Both the position numbers and the translations under genes were made by a program. Shown here piece by piece: positions 27,651 through 35,987 of a stretch of 64,000 bases of DNA (its first letter is position 1; every line of letters begins with the position of its first letter). Origin of the DNA: Geobacteraceae bacterium (lineage in GTDB: Bacteria > Desulfobacterota > Desulfuromonadia > Geobacterales > Pseudopelobacteraceae); assembly GCA_016720395.1 (NCBI GenBank), contig JADKKR010000003.1, positions 62,001 to 126,000 of the forward strand, given 5' to 3'. The notes under the pieces are model-generated. The model was not told the DNA's origin, did no database searches, and worked only from the letters and a program-made list of their open reading frames with translations.

Positions 27651-28926
27651 ATGCTTGATATGAAATTTATCCGCGAGAACCTTGATGAGGTTGAGCGCCG
27701 CTTGAGTACCCGCGGAGGCGCTCTCCTGCCTCGAAGGTTTCCGTGACCTGGACAATCGGCGTTTGGCCCTGCTCCGCGAGAGTGAGACGCTCAAGGCGCT
27801 GCGCAATACCGTCTCCGATGAAATATCCCGCATCAAGGACAAGAGCCAGGCTCAGGATAAAATCCTGGAAATGCGCGAGGTGTCCCAGCGCATCAAGGGC
27901 ATGGACGAGGAACTCAAACAGCTGGAAGAGGAACTGAACGGCTTTCTGCTTACCGTGCCGAATCTGCCGGATCCCGCAACGCCGCTCGGGGCGTCCGAAA
28001 ACGATAATGTCCTTGTCAGGACCTGGGGAGAGCCGGCTGATTACAGCTTCACGCCCAGGCCGCACTGGGAGATCGGTGAAGATCTGGGTATCCTGGATTT
28101 CGAATGCGGCGCCAAGCTGACCGGCGCACGCTTTACCCTCTACCGCGGTGCCGGTGCACGATTGGAGCGGGCGCTGATCAATTTCATGCTCGATCTGCAC
28201 ACCGACGGGCATGGCTACCTGGAGGTTCTGCCTCCCTTCATGGTCAACCGGGAATCCATGCAGGGCACCGGTCAGCTTCCCAAGTTTGAGGAGGACCTCT
28301 TCAGGCTGGTAGATCCCGAGTTCTTCCTGATCCCCACCGCCGAGGTGCCGGTTACCAACATCCATCGCGGCGAGATCCTCAAAAAAAGCGACCTGCCCAT
28401 CTGCTACGCGGCATACACTCCCTGTTTCCGCCGGGAGGCCGGTTCCTATGGCAAGGATACCCGCGGCCTGATCCGGCAGCACCAGTTCAACAAGGTCGAG
28501 CTGGTGAAGTTCACACATCCGTCCGAGTCGGCTGCCGAGTTGGAAAATCTGACCGGCAACGCCGAAAAGGTTTTGCAGCTGTTAGGGCTGCCCTATCGCG
28601 TGATGGCACTCTGCAGCGGCGATATCGGCTTCTCCGCCTCCAAGACCTATGATATCGAAGTCTGGCTGCCGGGACAGAGCTGCTACCGCGAGATATCGTC
28701 GTGCAGCACCTTTGGTGACTTTCAGGCGCGGCGTGCCGGAATCCGCTTCCGCGAAGAGGAAAAATCGAAACCGGAATTCGTTCACACCATCAACGGTTCA
28801 GGACTGGCCGTGGGGCGGACATTGGTGGCGATCCTGGAAAATGGCCAGCAGGAGGACGGTTCAGTCCTGATTCCCGATGTACTGCGCCCTTATATGGGCG
28901 GGTTGGAGCGGATTGTCTCCCGCTGA
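27651..28926 (+). CDS. serS: Seryl-tRNA synthetase (frameshifted as sequenced)
   Basis: Class II synthetase charging tRNA-Ser, ~424 residues when repaired. ATG 27651 starts MLDMKFIRENLDEVERRLSTRGG; the frame then breaks near 27712-27722 and resumes as LEGFRDLDNRRLALLRESE. The coiled-coil arm and the catalytic core (motif 2 CFRREAGSYGKDTRGLIRQHQF, motif 3 near NGSGLAVGRTLVAILE) are intact. A cell cannot lack this enzyme, so the frameshift is best read as an error in this sequence. Its tRNA-Ser substrate gene follows 56 bases later. Confidence 0.93.
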
Positions 28927-28982
28927 AGTTGACATACCCTTTGAATTATTGAAATGAGTATGCTATAGAACTATTCCGATTT

Positions 28983-29071
28983 GGAGAGGTGGCCGAGTGG
29001 TTTAAGGCAGCGGTCTTGAAAACCGCCGAGGTTAATAGCCTCCGTGAGTTCGAATCTCACCTTCTCCGCCA
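28983..29071 (+). tRNA. tRNA-Ser (UGA)
   Basis: A class II tRNA with long variable arm: acceptor GGAGAGG pairs with CTTCTCC, discriminator G, encoded CCA at 29069-29071. The anticodon arm is GCGGT-CTTGAAA-ACCGC with TGA at 29017-29019, and TTCGAATC is the T loop. It lies directly downstream of serS. Confidence 0.95.
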
Positions 29072-29081
29072 TAATAAAAAC

Positions 29082-29112
29082 AGGCACTTAGAGTAATCTA
29101 GGTGCCTTTCTT
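29082..29112 (+). terminator. Rho-independent terminator after tRNA-Ser
   Basis: AGGCACTTAGA-GTAA-TCTAGGTGCCT with one G-T wobble, followed by TTCTTTTT. Confidence 0.8.
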
Positions 29113-29222
29113 TTTGCCATAAGAACGTGTTGCTTACGCAACCCACTGTTTCAACTCTTTGATTTTTGTGGAGTAGAACCTGATAATGGGATAGTATCTG
29201 CCACCATGCGAGGTTTGTTGGT

Positions 29223-30077
29223 ATGACACAGGCAGAAATCTGGACAACCTTGAAAGTCCTTGACTGGACCAGAGAATTCCTGGCCTCCCGTGGTGTTGAA
29301 AACGCCCGACTCGAGGCAGAATGGTTACTGTGTGCCGCAACCGGGCTGGACAGGGTCGGCCTGTATCTGAATTTTGAAAGACCTTTGGATGATAATGAGC
29401 TTGCGGCGTATCGGGCTATGGTGGCCCGCCGGGGTCGGCGGGAGCCGCTACAGCACATCCTCGGCACTCAGGAGTTCTACGGACTCGAGTTTGAGGTGTC
29501 GCCGGATGTACTGATACCACGCCACGATACGGAAACCCTGGTGAGTGAAGCCCTGAGACGGATGCCGGATGCCCGGTCGGTACTTGACATCGGCACCGGC
29601 AGCGGTTGCATCGCAGTTGCACTGGCCCGCAGCCTCCCTGCCGCCTCTGTCAGCGCCGTTGATATCTCTGAGGCGGCCCTGGCGGTTGCCCGGCGAAATG
29701 CCGGGAAACACCGCGTTGACATAGAATTTTTTCCCGGTTCGTTGCTGCAGCCGGTGGCCGGGCGGACGTTTGAACTGATCGTCTCCAACCCGCCCTACAT
29801 TCCAAGCGGCGATCTGGCAACGCTGCAGCCTGAAGTGCGGGATTTCGATCCGATTGCTGCTCTTGATGGGGGGGGAGACGGACTGGAGATATATCGAAGG
29901 CTTATACCGGATGCTGTCGCTGCCCTTTCGGCCGGCGGGTGGCTCCTGGTTGAGGTGGGAATAGGTCAGGCGGATGATGTGTCCCGTCTTTTCAGCTCTA
30001 CAGAAGGCTATGGCAGGCCGGTTACGGCCTGTGATCCTGCCGGGATTACCAGAGTTGTGGGAGGTCAGCGGATATGA
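29223..30077 (+). CDS. prmC: Peptide chain release factor N(5)-glutamine methyltransferase
   Basis: Methylates the GGQ glutamine of RF1/RF2. 284 residues: N-terminal helical domain, then a SAM-binding domain with VLDIGTGSGCIAVALAR and the catalytic NPPY (VSNPPYIPS). The substrate factor gene prfA is 25 kb away in this window, although the two are often adjacent in bacteria. No strong Shine-Dalgarno. Confidence 0.93.
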   Translation: MTQAEIWTTLKVLDWTREFLASRGVENARLEAEWLLCAATGLDRVGLYLNFERPLDDNELAAYRAMVARRGRREPLQHILGTQEFYGLEFEVSPDVLIPRHDTETLVSEALRRMPDARSVLDIGTGSGCIAVALARSLPAASVSAVDISEAALAVARRNAGKHRVDIEFFPGSLLQPVAGRTFELIVSNPPYIPSGDLATLQPEVRDFDPIAALDGGGDGLEIYRRLIPDAVAALSAGGWLLVEVGIGQADDVSRLFSSTEGYGRPVTACDPAGITRVVGGQRI

Positions 30078-30095
30078 CCGGAGAGAGGAGGCGAC

Positions 30096-30332
30096 ATGCC
30101 TGTCTGTGAACTCTGCGATACCTGTCTCTTTTTCAATGACAAGATGCCAGATATGCCTGCGGTGGCAGGTTTCCTGAAAGACAAATACTGTCGCGGGACT
30201 TTTGAAGTCTGTGCCCGTTTTCAGGTTTACAGGGAATTCGGACGTGAACATGTGCCTGATGGACTGTTTCCCAATGAAAGTGATATACTGCCCGGGATTG
30301 TTGATGGACTTCGTCGAAGATTAAAGAACTGA
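30096..30332 (+). CDS. Cys-rich small conserved protein
   Basis: 78 residues with two cysteine groups: CELCDTC at residues 4-10 and YCRGTFEVCARF in the middle, a pattern suggesting metal or Fe-S binding. GGAGGCGAC before the ATG is a good ribosome site. Lies between prmC and the phosphoribosyltransferase, with 18- and 19-base gaps, so likely one operon. I do not recognise the family. Confidence 0.7.
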   Translation: MPVCELCDTCLFFNDKMPDMPAVAGFLKDKYCRGTFEVCARFQVYREFGREHVPDGLFPNESDILPGIVDGLRRRLKN

Positions 30333-30351
30333 AAATGAAAGGGAGTGCAGC

Positions 30352-30903
30352 ATGACTGTTACCGAGGCTAAGAAGACACTCTCAGAGGCGGATTGCCTGG
30401 CCAGCGAGGCTGAGGTGATGTCGGCGATCGCACGACTGGCAGCGGAGATCACGACTCGCCTGAAAGACGCCAATCCCGTTGTTATCTGTATCATGAACGG
30501 CGGGCTGATCTTTGCCGGTCGCCTGTTGCCGCAACTGGTGTTCCCGCTTCAGGTGGATTATGTTCACGCCACCCGCTACGGTCATGAAGTCAACGGGGCC
30601 AACCTTAATTGGACCGTCAGGCCGCAGTTTGAACTGAAGGGCAGGACGGTGCTGCTGCTGGATGACATCCTTGATGAAGGTGTCACGCTGGCGGCAATTG
30701 CCGAATTCTGCCGTCAACAGGGTGCTGCCGAGGTGCTGATGGCCGCCCTGGTTGAAAAACTGCATCTGCGCAAGGTGACTCCCGGGATGCGGGCTGACTT
30801 TTCGGGGCTCGAAGTCGGCGACCGTTTCCTGTTCGGTTACGGGCTTGATTACAAGGGTTACTGGCGTAATGCGCCGGGTATCTATGCGGTCAAGGGGCTC
30901 TGA
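30352..30903 (+). CDS. hpt: Hypoxanthine/guanine-type phosphoribosyltransferase
   Basis: Purine salvage enzyme of the type I PRTase fold, 183 residues. The PRPP-binding loop LLLDDILDEGVTL, the phosphate-binding CIMNGGLIFAGRLL and the purine-side FLFGYGLDYKGYWRN are visible. GGGAGTG precedes the ATG. The 5'-PRPP motif has Gly-Val instead of the more common Thr-Gly-Thr, seen in some hypoxanthine-specific members. Third gene after prmC. Confidence 0.88.
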   Translation: MTVTEAKKTLSEADCLASEAEVMSAIARLAAEITTRLKDANPVVICIMNGGLIFAGRLLPQLVFPLQVDYVHATRYGHEVNGANLNWTVRPQFELKGRTVLLLDDILDEGVTLAAIAEFCRQQGAAEVLMAALVEKLHLRKVTPGMRADFSGLEVGDRFLFGYGLDYKGYWRNAPGIYAVKGL

Positions 30904-30986
30904 CAGGCAGAAGCCGCATGCACAGCAGTATTCCAAAAAAGTCAGTACCGTAAGGATTGGTGGTTAACCGGTCTGGTACATAAGGT

Positions 30987-31023
30987 AAAAGGGCGCGATG
31001 GAGATTTCCACCGCGCCCTTTTT
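30987..31023. terminator. Bidirectional terminator between hpt and the ferritin-like gene
   Basis: Stem AAAAGGGCGCG-A-TGGA, loop GATT, TCCA-C-CGCGCCCTTTT, then a T-run on the plus strand and an A-run on the left giving a tail on the minus strand. Confidence 0.8.
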
Positions 31024-31045
31024 ATTGGAGTGTTTCTCTCAGAAT

Positions 31046-31501
31046 CTAACCTTCAGTCAGCACCCGCTCCTCATAGATAAGTTCCAGTCGGCGGCGGTGG
31101 CCCAGTTCCACATCGGCGAAATTCATCAGAACCTTCTGAAGCCTCTCATCGTCCGTCATGCCGGCAGCGGCCTTGTAGAGTTGATAGGCATTCTCTTCGG
31201 TCTTGAGGGCAAAGGCCAGTATTTCGCTGTAGGTCAGGTCAGCACGGAAGGGGATATCGGCCAGATATTGAGCGATGCTCGATTCGGGCAGGGTGCAGAG
31301 CTTGTGGTTTTCCGCCTTGTCCTCATCAATCTTGCTGAATACATCCTTGTGGGTTGCCTCTTCAGCGGCCAGTTCTTCGAACATCTTTTTTGATGCGATG
31401 CTGGTGGACAGCTCAGCGGCTCGTTTGTAGAGCTTGTAAGCCGTATCCTCACGCTCGATCGCGAATTTGATTACGTCGTCCAGGGTGACAAATTTCTCCA
31501 T
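31046..31501 (-). CDS. Ferritin-like/rubrerythrin-type diiron protein
   Basis: 151 residues, four-helix bundle with two-fold repeat: EREDTAYKLYKRAAE plus EEATH in the first half and KTEENAYQLYKAAA plus ELGHRRR in the second. The Glu and ExxH ligands suit a non-haem diiron centre. There is no rubredoxin domain. ATG 31501 is chosen; ten upstream in-frame codons look non-coding. Likely a peroxide or iron-stress protein, in keeping with the neighbouring peroxiredoxin. Confidence 0.8.
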   Translation of the reverse strand: MEKFVTLDDVIKFAIEREDTAYKLYKRAAELSTSIASKKMFEELAAEEATHKDVFSKIDEDKAENHKLCTLPESSIAQYLADIPFRADLTYSEILAFALKTEENAYQLYKAAAGMTDDERLQKVLMNFADVELGHRRRLELIYEERVLTEG

Positions 31502-31587
31502 AGTTCGGCTCCGTTTCACGTGATCTGCCAAAACAGGCCAGCCATCCAGGCAAGCCGGTTTCGGTGTCTGTCTGAATATCCCAGAGA

Positions 31588-32175
31588 TTACTGCCTTGCC
31601 AACTCGGTGTCAATACTGATGTACACATCATCGGCCACGACCAGCCCACCGCCGTCAAGCTTCTTGCTCCAACTGACTCCGAAATCCTGACGGTTGATAA
31701 CTGCTGTTGCAGAGGCCCCGCGCTTAATATCACCAGACGGGCTTTTGATCTCGGCGGTCGGCCCTTCCACATTCAGTACGACCGGCCTGGTGATTCCCCT
31801 GATGGTCAGGTTGCCGGTTACTTTGAGCCCGTCACTTCCCGCCTTTTCGACTTTGGTCGAAACGAATGTCATGGCCGGGAATTTGGCGACATCGAAGAAA
31901 TCAGGGCTGCGCAGGTGTTCATCACGCTTGGCGATGTTGGTGTTGACCGATGCCATTTCGATCGAGACGTCGACTTTCGACTTGGTGATGTCCTTCTCAT
32001 CGATAATGACCGTGCCTTTGAATTTCTCAAAAACACCCTTGACGTTGGTGATCATCAGGTGCTTGACCTTGAACCCTACAACGGTATGCAGCGGGTCAAG
32101 CGTGTAGGTTGCAGCAAGCACATTGAGCGGTGCAAGTATGAGCATGATGAGTGCTGTGACGATTGTGCGTTTCAT
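31588..32175 (-). CDS. YceI family periplasmic lipid-binding protein
   Basis: 195 residues with a cleavable signal peptide (MKRTIVTALIMLILAPLNVLA). The lipocalin-like YceI fold is evident: TYTLDPLHTVVGFKVKHLMI, then FDVAKFPAMTFVST and LTIRGITRPVVLNV. Members bind isoprenoids in the periplasm. It stands alone between the ferritin-like and peroxiredoxin genes, all on the minus strand. Confidence 0.88.
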   Translation of the reverse strand: MKRTIVTALIMLILAPLNVLAATYTLDPLHTVVGFKVKHLMITNVKGVFEKFKGTVIIDEKDITKSKVDVSIEMASVNTNIAKRDEHLRSPDFFDVAKFPAMTFVSTKVEKAGSDGLKVTGNLTIRGITRPVVLNVEGPTAEIKSPSGDIKRGASATAVINRQDFGVSWSKKLDGGGLVVADDVYISIDTELARQ

Positions 32176-32214
32176 GACATCCTCCTTGAGATGGTGTGCT
32201 GTCGGTTCGCTTAA

Positions 32215-32673
32215 CTATGAGATATATTCGAGTACCTGGGCCGGGTGCTGTTCGGCCTTTGCTACTTTGCTCCAGTGTTTCCTGACGATACCGTCCGGTC
32301 CGATCACAACCGTGGATCGGATGGTCCCGCTGGTTTTTTTGCCGTACATTACCTTTTCACCGAAAGCCCCGTAGGCGGTCATCATTGAAGTATCCGGGTC
32401 GGACAGCAGTACGAACGGCAGATTGTAGGCGCTGATGAATTTGGTGTGGGATGTGATGCTGTCCCTGCTGACCCCCAGAAGGACAATGCCCCGGTCCTGG
32501 AGCTGCCGATATCCGTCCCTGAAGCCGCATGCCTCTTTCGTGCAGCCTGAGGTGTTATCCTTGGGATAGAAAAAAATAATAACGGTCTTTCCGGCATATT
32601 CCACGAGGCTGTGCGGTTTGCCATCGCTTCCTTCCAGTTTGAAATCAGGTGCTTTCTTCCCCTCCAGTGACAT
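32215..32673 (-). CDS. bcp: Thioredoxin-dependent peroxiredoxin (BCP/PrxQ type)
   Basis: 152 residues. Peroxidatic Cys44 in the DNTSGCTKEACGFRD motif with the resolving Cys49 five residues on, which marks the atypical 2-Cys PrxQ group. FFYPKD precedes the active site. Cytoplasmic; reduces hydroperoxides using thioredoxin. Confidence 0.93.
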   Translation of the reverse strand: MSLEGKKAPDFKLEGSDGKPHSLVEYAGKTVIIFFYPKDNTSGCTKEACGFRDGYRQLQDRGIVLLGVSRDSITSHTKFISAYNLPFVLLSDPDTSMMTAYGAFGEKVMYGKKTSGTIRSTVVIGPDGIVRKHWSKVAKAEQHPAQVLEYIS

Positions 32674-32787
32674 ACCTACTTCCCTCCCTGAAGAATGATA
32701 TAAAAAAGATCATTTAAGTCAAGTTTACCACGGCAACAAAAAACGTCAATAAAATAAGATATAGATGAAAGTATATACCTTCAGGAA

Positions 32788-32801
32788 TTGACTTCGGTCA
32801 A
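32788..32801. promoter_or_regulatory. FNR/HcpR-type palindrome upstream of the nitrite-reductase locus
   Basis: TTGAC-TTCG-GTCAA is a perfect palindrome of the form recognised by CRP/FNR-family regulators, close to the TTGAC-N4-GTCAA site reported for HcpR of deltaproteobacteria. It lies about 40-50 bases before the small membrane ORF. Confidence 0.55.
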
Positions 32802-32839
32802 ATTATTAGAATCAAATTTAAGGAATAGTACATTGTACG

Positions 32840-32935
32840 GTGCGCCATGCGGTTTTTTTGGTTGCCGTTCTTGCCCTACTGCTTTTTGGTGATAAGCTCT
32901 TCAAGGCATGGGAAAAAGTTCAGGAAGAAAAATAA
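32840..32935 (+). CDS. Tiny single-span membrane protein (31 aa)
   Basis: GTG-started frame of 31 codons: RHAVFLVAVLALLLFGDKLF forms one membrane helix, followed by a charged tail KAWEKVQEEK. The stop is 21 bases before the ferredoxin-like gene, which suggests cotranscription. No good Shine-Dalgarno is visible, so the start is uncertain. It resembles small helper subunits of membrane redox enzymes only in general form. Confidence 0.45.
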   Translation: MRHAVFLVAVLALLLFGDKLFKAWEKVQEEK

Positions 32936-32956
32936 GTACATGCAGAAGGACTGACC

Positions 32957-33316
32957 ATGAGCATCACACGCAAGGAATTTTTCCGCGAGGGATTTTTTTC
33001 TCTCGGCAGAACAGCTCTGGATCTCGCCGGGACTCTCAAGAGTGAGACGGTCACAGAACCGATGGCGCAGCAGATGTCCGAGCCGCCGGAACCGCGTCCG
33101 GACATGGTGGCCGAAGCATTCAACGAGCGCTGCCTGGCGCGCAACTCTGGTTGCTCTGCCTGCTCAGAGAGGTGTGAACCCCGGGCTATCGTGGTTGTGC
33201 CGGGGACGGGAATTGTGATTGACGGGACTCTCTGCAACGGTTGCGGCACCTGTGAATATGTCTGCCCGGTACAGCCGAGGGCGGTTGCTTTGGTGCCGAG
33301 GGTCAGGAAAATGTAG
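32957..33316 (+). CDS. 4Fe-4S ferredoxin-type protein (NapF-like)
   Basis: 119 residues. Two cysteine groups: CLARNSGCSACSERCEPRAI and CNGCGTCEYVCPVQPRAV, each able to bind [4Fe-4S]. The N-terminus (TRKEFFREGFFSLGRTAL) is like that of cytoplasmic Nap/Nrf ferredoxins and is not a classical twin-arginine signal. It stands 106 bases upstream of the octaheme cytochrome and probably serves its maturation or electron supply; that is inference from position. Confidence 0.72.
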   Translation: MSITRKEFFREGFFSLGRTALDLAGTLKSETVTEPMAQQMSEPPEPRPDMVAEAFNERCLARNSGCSACSERCEPRAIVVVPGTGIVIDGTLCNGCGTCEYVCPVQPRAVALVPRVRKM

Positions 33317-33320
33317 TTAT

Positions 33321-33334
33321 TTGATTTTGGTCAA
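33321..33334. promoter_or_regulatory. FNR/HcpR-type site in front of the octaheme nitrite reductase
   Basis: TTGAT-TTTG-GTCAA, one mismatch from a perfect palindrome. A TATAAA at 33359-33364 would place the site centre about 41-44 bases before transcription start, the standard activating position of CRP/FNR proteins. Confidence 0.55.
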
Positions 33335-33422
33335 GATAGTGATGCAATAAACCAGTAGTATAAAGCCCGCTAATGTATCAGCACACCGAGTATTACGAAC
33401 CAAACCTGAAAGGAGAAAGAAC

Positions 33423-35039
33423 ATGCTCAAGAAGAATCTGGCCCTTGCGGCCGTGGCAGTAGGTACGGCAGGTCTGCTGCTGGCGCTGCCGACACTGACC
33501 ACCGCTGTCAACAAGCCGGCGACGAAGGTCGCCAACGACGGTCGAGCCAAGTGCTACGAGTGCCATGAAGAAGTCAAGGCGCTCAAGGAGGGCTCCAAGC
33601 ACGCCAAGCTGTCCTGCAAGACCTGCCATGACAACATGGATGCCCACATGAAGGATCCGGAAAAAAACAAGCCGGTCACGCTTATCGACCAGCAGCTGTG
33701 CGGCAAGTGCCACAAGAGCCAGATGGATAGTTTCTACACCCTCAATCATGATGGCGGCGCCCGTAAGGAGAAAGGTGTCCCTGCCGGTCGTTCACCGATG
33801 CAGGACAAGTTGCTGGCAGGTCACGGTTTTACCTTCGAGCATGCCGAACCACGCGCCCATGCCTTTATGGTCGTCGATCAGTTTGTGGTTGATCGCTTCC
33901 AGGGCGGCCGTTACCAGTTCAAGGACGGATATAAAGGCATCGAAAAGATGGGTAAAACCTGGGATGTGCTGAAAGACAACGGCAAAGGTACCAAACTGCC
34001 TGAAACCGCCATGGCCGGCAATCCGACCTGCATCCAGTGCAAGACCTCCGACCATGTCCTCACCTGGAAGTTCATGGGTGAGAAGGGTGGCAAGTTTGAC
34101 CGCACCTCCGATGTCAATGACGTCGCCGCGGCAACCAACAACCCGGTCGGCTGCATCCACTGTCACGATCCCCATGGCACCCAGCCCCGCATCGTACGCG
34201 ACGGCCTGATCCAGGCCATCGAGAAGAACCGTTCCGGCAACATCTTTGCCAAAAACGGCGTTACTGACCTGAAGGTAATCGATTTCCGCGAATTCCGTAA
34301 GATCGGTATCATGAGCAAAACTGATTCGCGCATGATGTGCGCCCAGTGCCATGTTGAGTATAACTGCAACACCGGCACCCAGCCGAGCGACGGCAAGCCG
34401 GTCAAATACGACGACATGCGCACCAACCACTTCCCGCTCAAGAATTCACTGCAACTGCTCAAACATTACAAGGAACTGGATTTCTTCGACTTCAAGCATG
34501 CTGTCACCGGTGCACGACTGATCAAGTTCCAGCATCCCGAGGCCGAGACCTATGCCGGCAGTGTGCATGACAAGGCCGGTGTGCAGTGCCATCAGTGCCA
34601 TATGCCCAAGCAGAAGGGCAAGGATGGCAAGCTGTTTTCCAATCATGGTGTGGTCAAGCCCAAGCTGACGGTCAAGGCCTCCTGCCTCGGCTGCCACCCC
34701 AATGAGACGGTTGAGCAGAAACTCTACCAGATCGAGACCATAATTAACTACACCAAGGGCAAGATGCGTAAATCCGAGTACTGGTTGGGTCAGCTGATCG
34801 ACACCTACGTCGCTGCCCAGCGCATGGGCGTGGCTGAAAGCGTTTTGGCCCAGGCCCGTGAGAAGCATGAAGAAGCCCATGTATTGTGGGAGTACTGGAC
34901 CGCCGAGAACTCGGATGGTTTCCATAATCCGGGCCTGGCCCGCGAGAGCCTGACCGGTTCCATCTCCGCCTCCAAGGCTGGTGTCAAAATACTTAACGAT
35001 GCCATGGCGGTTGCCAAAAAGGACGAGCCGAAGAAGTAA
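33423..35039 (+). CDS. Octaheme cytochrome c nitrite reductase (ONR/TvNiR type)
   Basis: 538-residue exported protein with signal peptide (LALAAVAVGTAGLLLALP). Eight haem motifs in order: CYECH (from C44), CKTCH, CGKCH, CIQCK (from C203), CIHCH, CAQCH (from C306), CHQCH, CLGCH. Seven CxxCH plus a Lys-ligated CxxCK in fourth place is the layout of octaheme nitrite reductase, not of pentaheme NrfA. After haem 6 comes HVEYNC: Tyr313 and Cys315 match the Tyr-Cys crosslink pair known in the Thioalkalivibrio enzyme. The FQHPEAE...SVHDKAGVQCHQCHMPK segment is shared with NrfA. Expected to reduce nitrite (and sulfite or hydroxylamine) to ammonia in the periplasm. AAAGGAGAAAG precedes the ATG. Confidence 0.88.
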   Translation: MLKKNLALAAVAVGTAGLLLALPTLTTAVNKPATKVANDGRAKCYECHEEVKALKEGSKHAKLSCKTCHDNMDAHMKDPEKNKPVTLIDQQLCGKCHKSQMDSFYTLNHDGGARKEKGVPAGRSPMQDKLLAGHGFTFEHAEPRAHAFMVVDQFVVDRFQGGRYQFKDGYKGIEKMGKTWDVLKDNGKGTKLPETAMAGNPTCIQCKTSDHVLTWKFMGEKGGKFDRTSDVNDVAAATNNPVGCIHCHDPHGTQPRIVRDGLIQAIEKNRSGNIFAKNGVTDLKVIDFREFRKIGIMSKTDSRMMCAQCHVEYNCNTGTQPSDGKPVKYDDMRTNHFPLKNSLQLLKHYKELDFFDFKHAVTGARLIKFQHPEAETYAGSVHDKAGVQCHQCHMPKQKGKDGKLFSNHGVVKPKLTVKASCLGCHPNETVEQKLYQIETIINYTKGKMRKSEYWLGQLIDTYVAAQRMGVAESVLAQAREKHEEAHVLWEYWTAENSDGFHNPGLARESLTGSISASKAGVKILNDAMAVAKKDEPKK

Positions 35040-35064
35040 GAGCAGATTGAATTGAGAGCATACG

Positions 35065-35098
35065 GAAAAGCCCCGTTCTTGCAAGGACGGGGCTTTTC
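35065..35098 (+). terminator. Rho-independent terminator after the octaheme cytochrome
   Basis: Near-perfect hairpin with arms 35065-35080 (GAAAAGCCCCGTTCTT) and 35083-35098, followed by TTTTC within the stem end. It can also serve the convergent gene on the minus strand. Confidence 0.85.
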
Positions 35099-35133
35099 TG
35101 TACAGTCATTTCCTGATTGGTGAGGAGTGGAGT

Positions 35134-35946
35134 TTACTGCGCACTTCTCACCGGCCAGAGATGATAGTAGTTTGATTGTTCCAGCGGCCGGATAACCCCG
35201 TTCCAGGTGTTTGCAACAAATAAACGATTTGTTGCTGCATCGGCCGGTGTCGATGTCCAGTAGTTCCCTGACTGAACGTTCACAAATCCGCAGGTGGCAA
35301 GATAATCGGCTATAAAATGCCCCAGGCCGGAACCCCAGCCCGCCTTCTTTCCAAAAAACAGCAGCTCATCGAAATCCTCGCGTGTCGGTATGCGCCAGTC
35401 GTTATAACCTGCATACCGTTCACGGTTGAATGTATCAACGAGTTTCTGTGCATCCGGATACCTCATCGGTTTTACCGGAATATTGGCATGCCGGGCCCAC
35501 ATGAGTTGAGTCCGTGTCTCAACAACCGTCTGTCTGTTTATAGCGAAGTAACCCAACCTGAATCCATCCGCCGGTGTTTGTCCTTCATCGGTGACCATGT
35601 TGTCCGGTATAGAATTCACCCTGCATGTGAAGACGCTATCCAGCCCTTCGGGAAAGTCGTGCGAATGGTTCCAGATGATCTTCCGGTGTGAGCCAAGTGC
35701 GATCGACCGGCCGAAATCTCCGGACAACGAGAGCATGTTAGGTGAATACTTCCTGCCTTTGATCTCAACCAGGACATCTACAGCCGATTCCTTTTCCCTG
35801 CCCGTTCCAGCCAAGTCATATTCAATGATCATTCGGGTGCTGGATACATGTGTTCTCAGGTTTAAAACCTCTGCGGCATGCAGGGTCCCGGGCAGGAACA
35901 GCAGGCTCGCAATCAGAATCCGGACAGGTCGGGACAATAAACTCAT
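35134..35946 (-). CDS. Exported DUF1566 domain protein
   Basis: 270 residues: signal peptide (ILIASLLFLPGTLHA), an N-terminal beta-sandwich-like region, and a C-terminal DUF1566 (Lcl) domain with MWARHANIPVKPMRYPDAQKL, YNDWRIPTREDFDELL and YWTSTPADAA. This domain is common in exported deltaproteobacterial proteins; no enzymatic role is established. It follows the TPR-containing gene by 41 bases and may be cotranscribed with it. Confidence 0.75.
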   Translation of the reverse strand: MSLLSRPVRILIASLLFLPGTLHAAEVLNLRTHVSSTRMIIEYDLAGTGREKESAVDVLVEIKGRKYSPNMLSLSGDFGRSIALGSHRKIIWNHSHDFPEGLDSVFTCRVNSIPDNMVTDEGQTPADGFRLGYFAINRQTVVETRTQLMWARHANIPVKPMRYPDAQKLVDTFNRERYAGYNDWRIPTREDFDELLFFGKKAGWGSGLGHFIADYLATCGFVNVQSGNYWTSTPADAATNRLFVANTWNGVIRPLEQSNYYHLWPVRSAQ

Positions 35947-35987
35947 TTTGTACTCTCCATAGAAGAGCCCCTGGACATATCAGAAGC

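Noticed and set aside
33423..35039. Pentaheme NrfA assignment for the cytochrome
   Set aside because: Eight haem motifs are present with CxxCK in fourth place; NrfA has five with the Lys site first.
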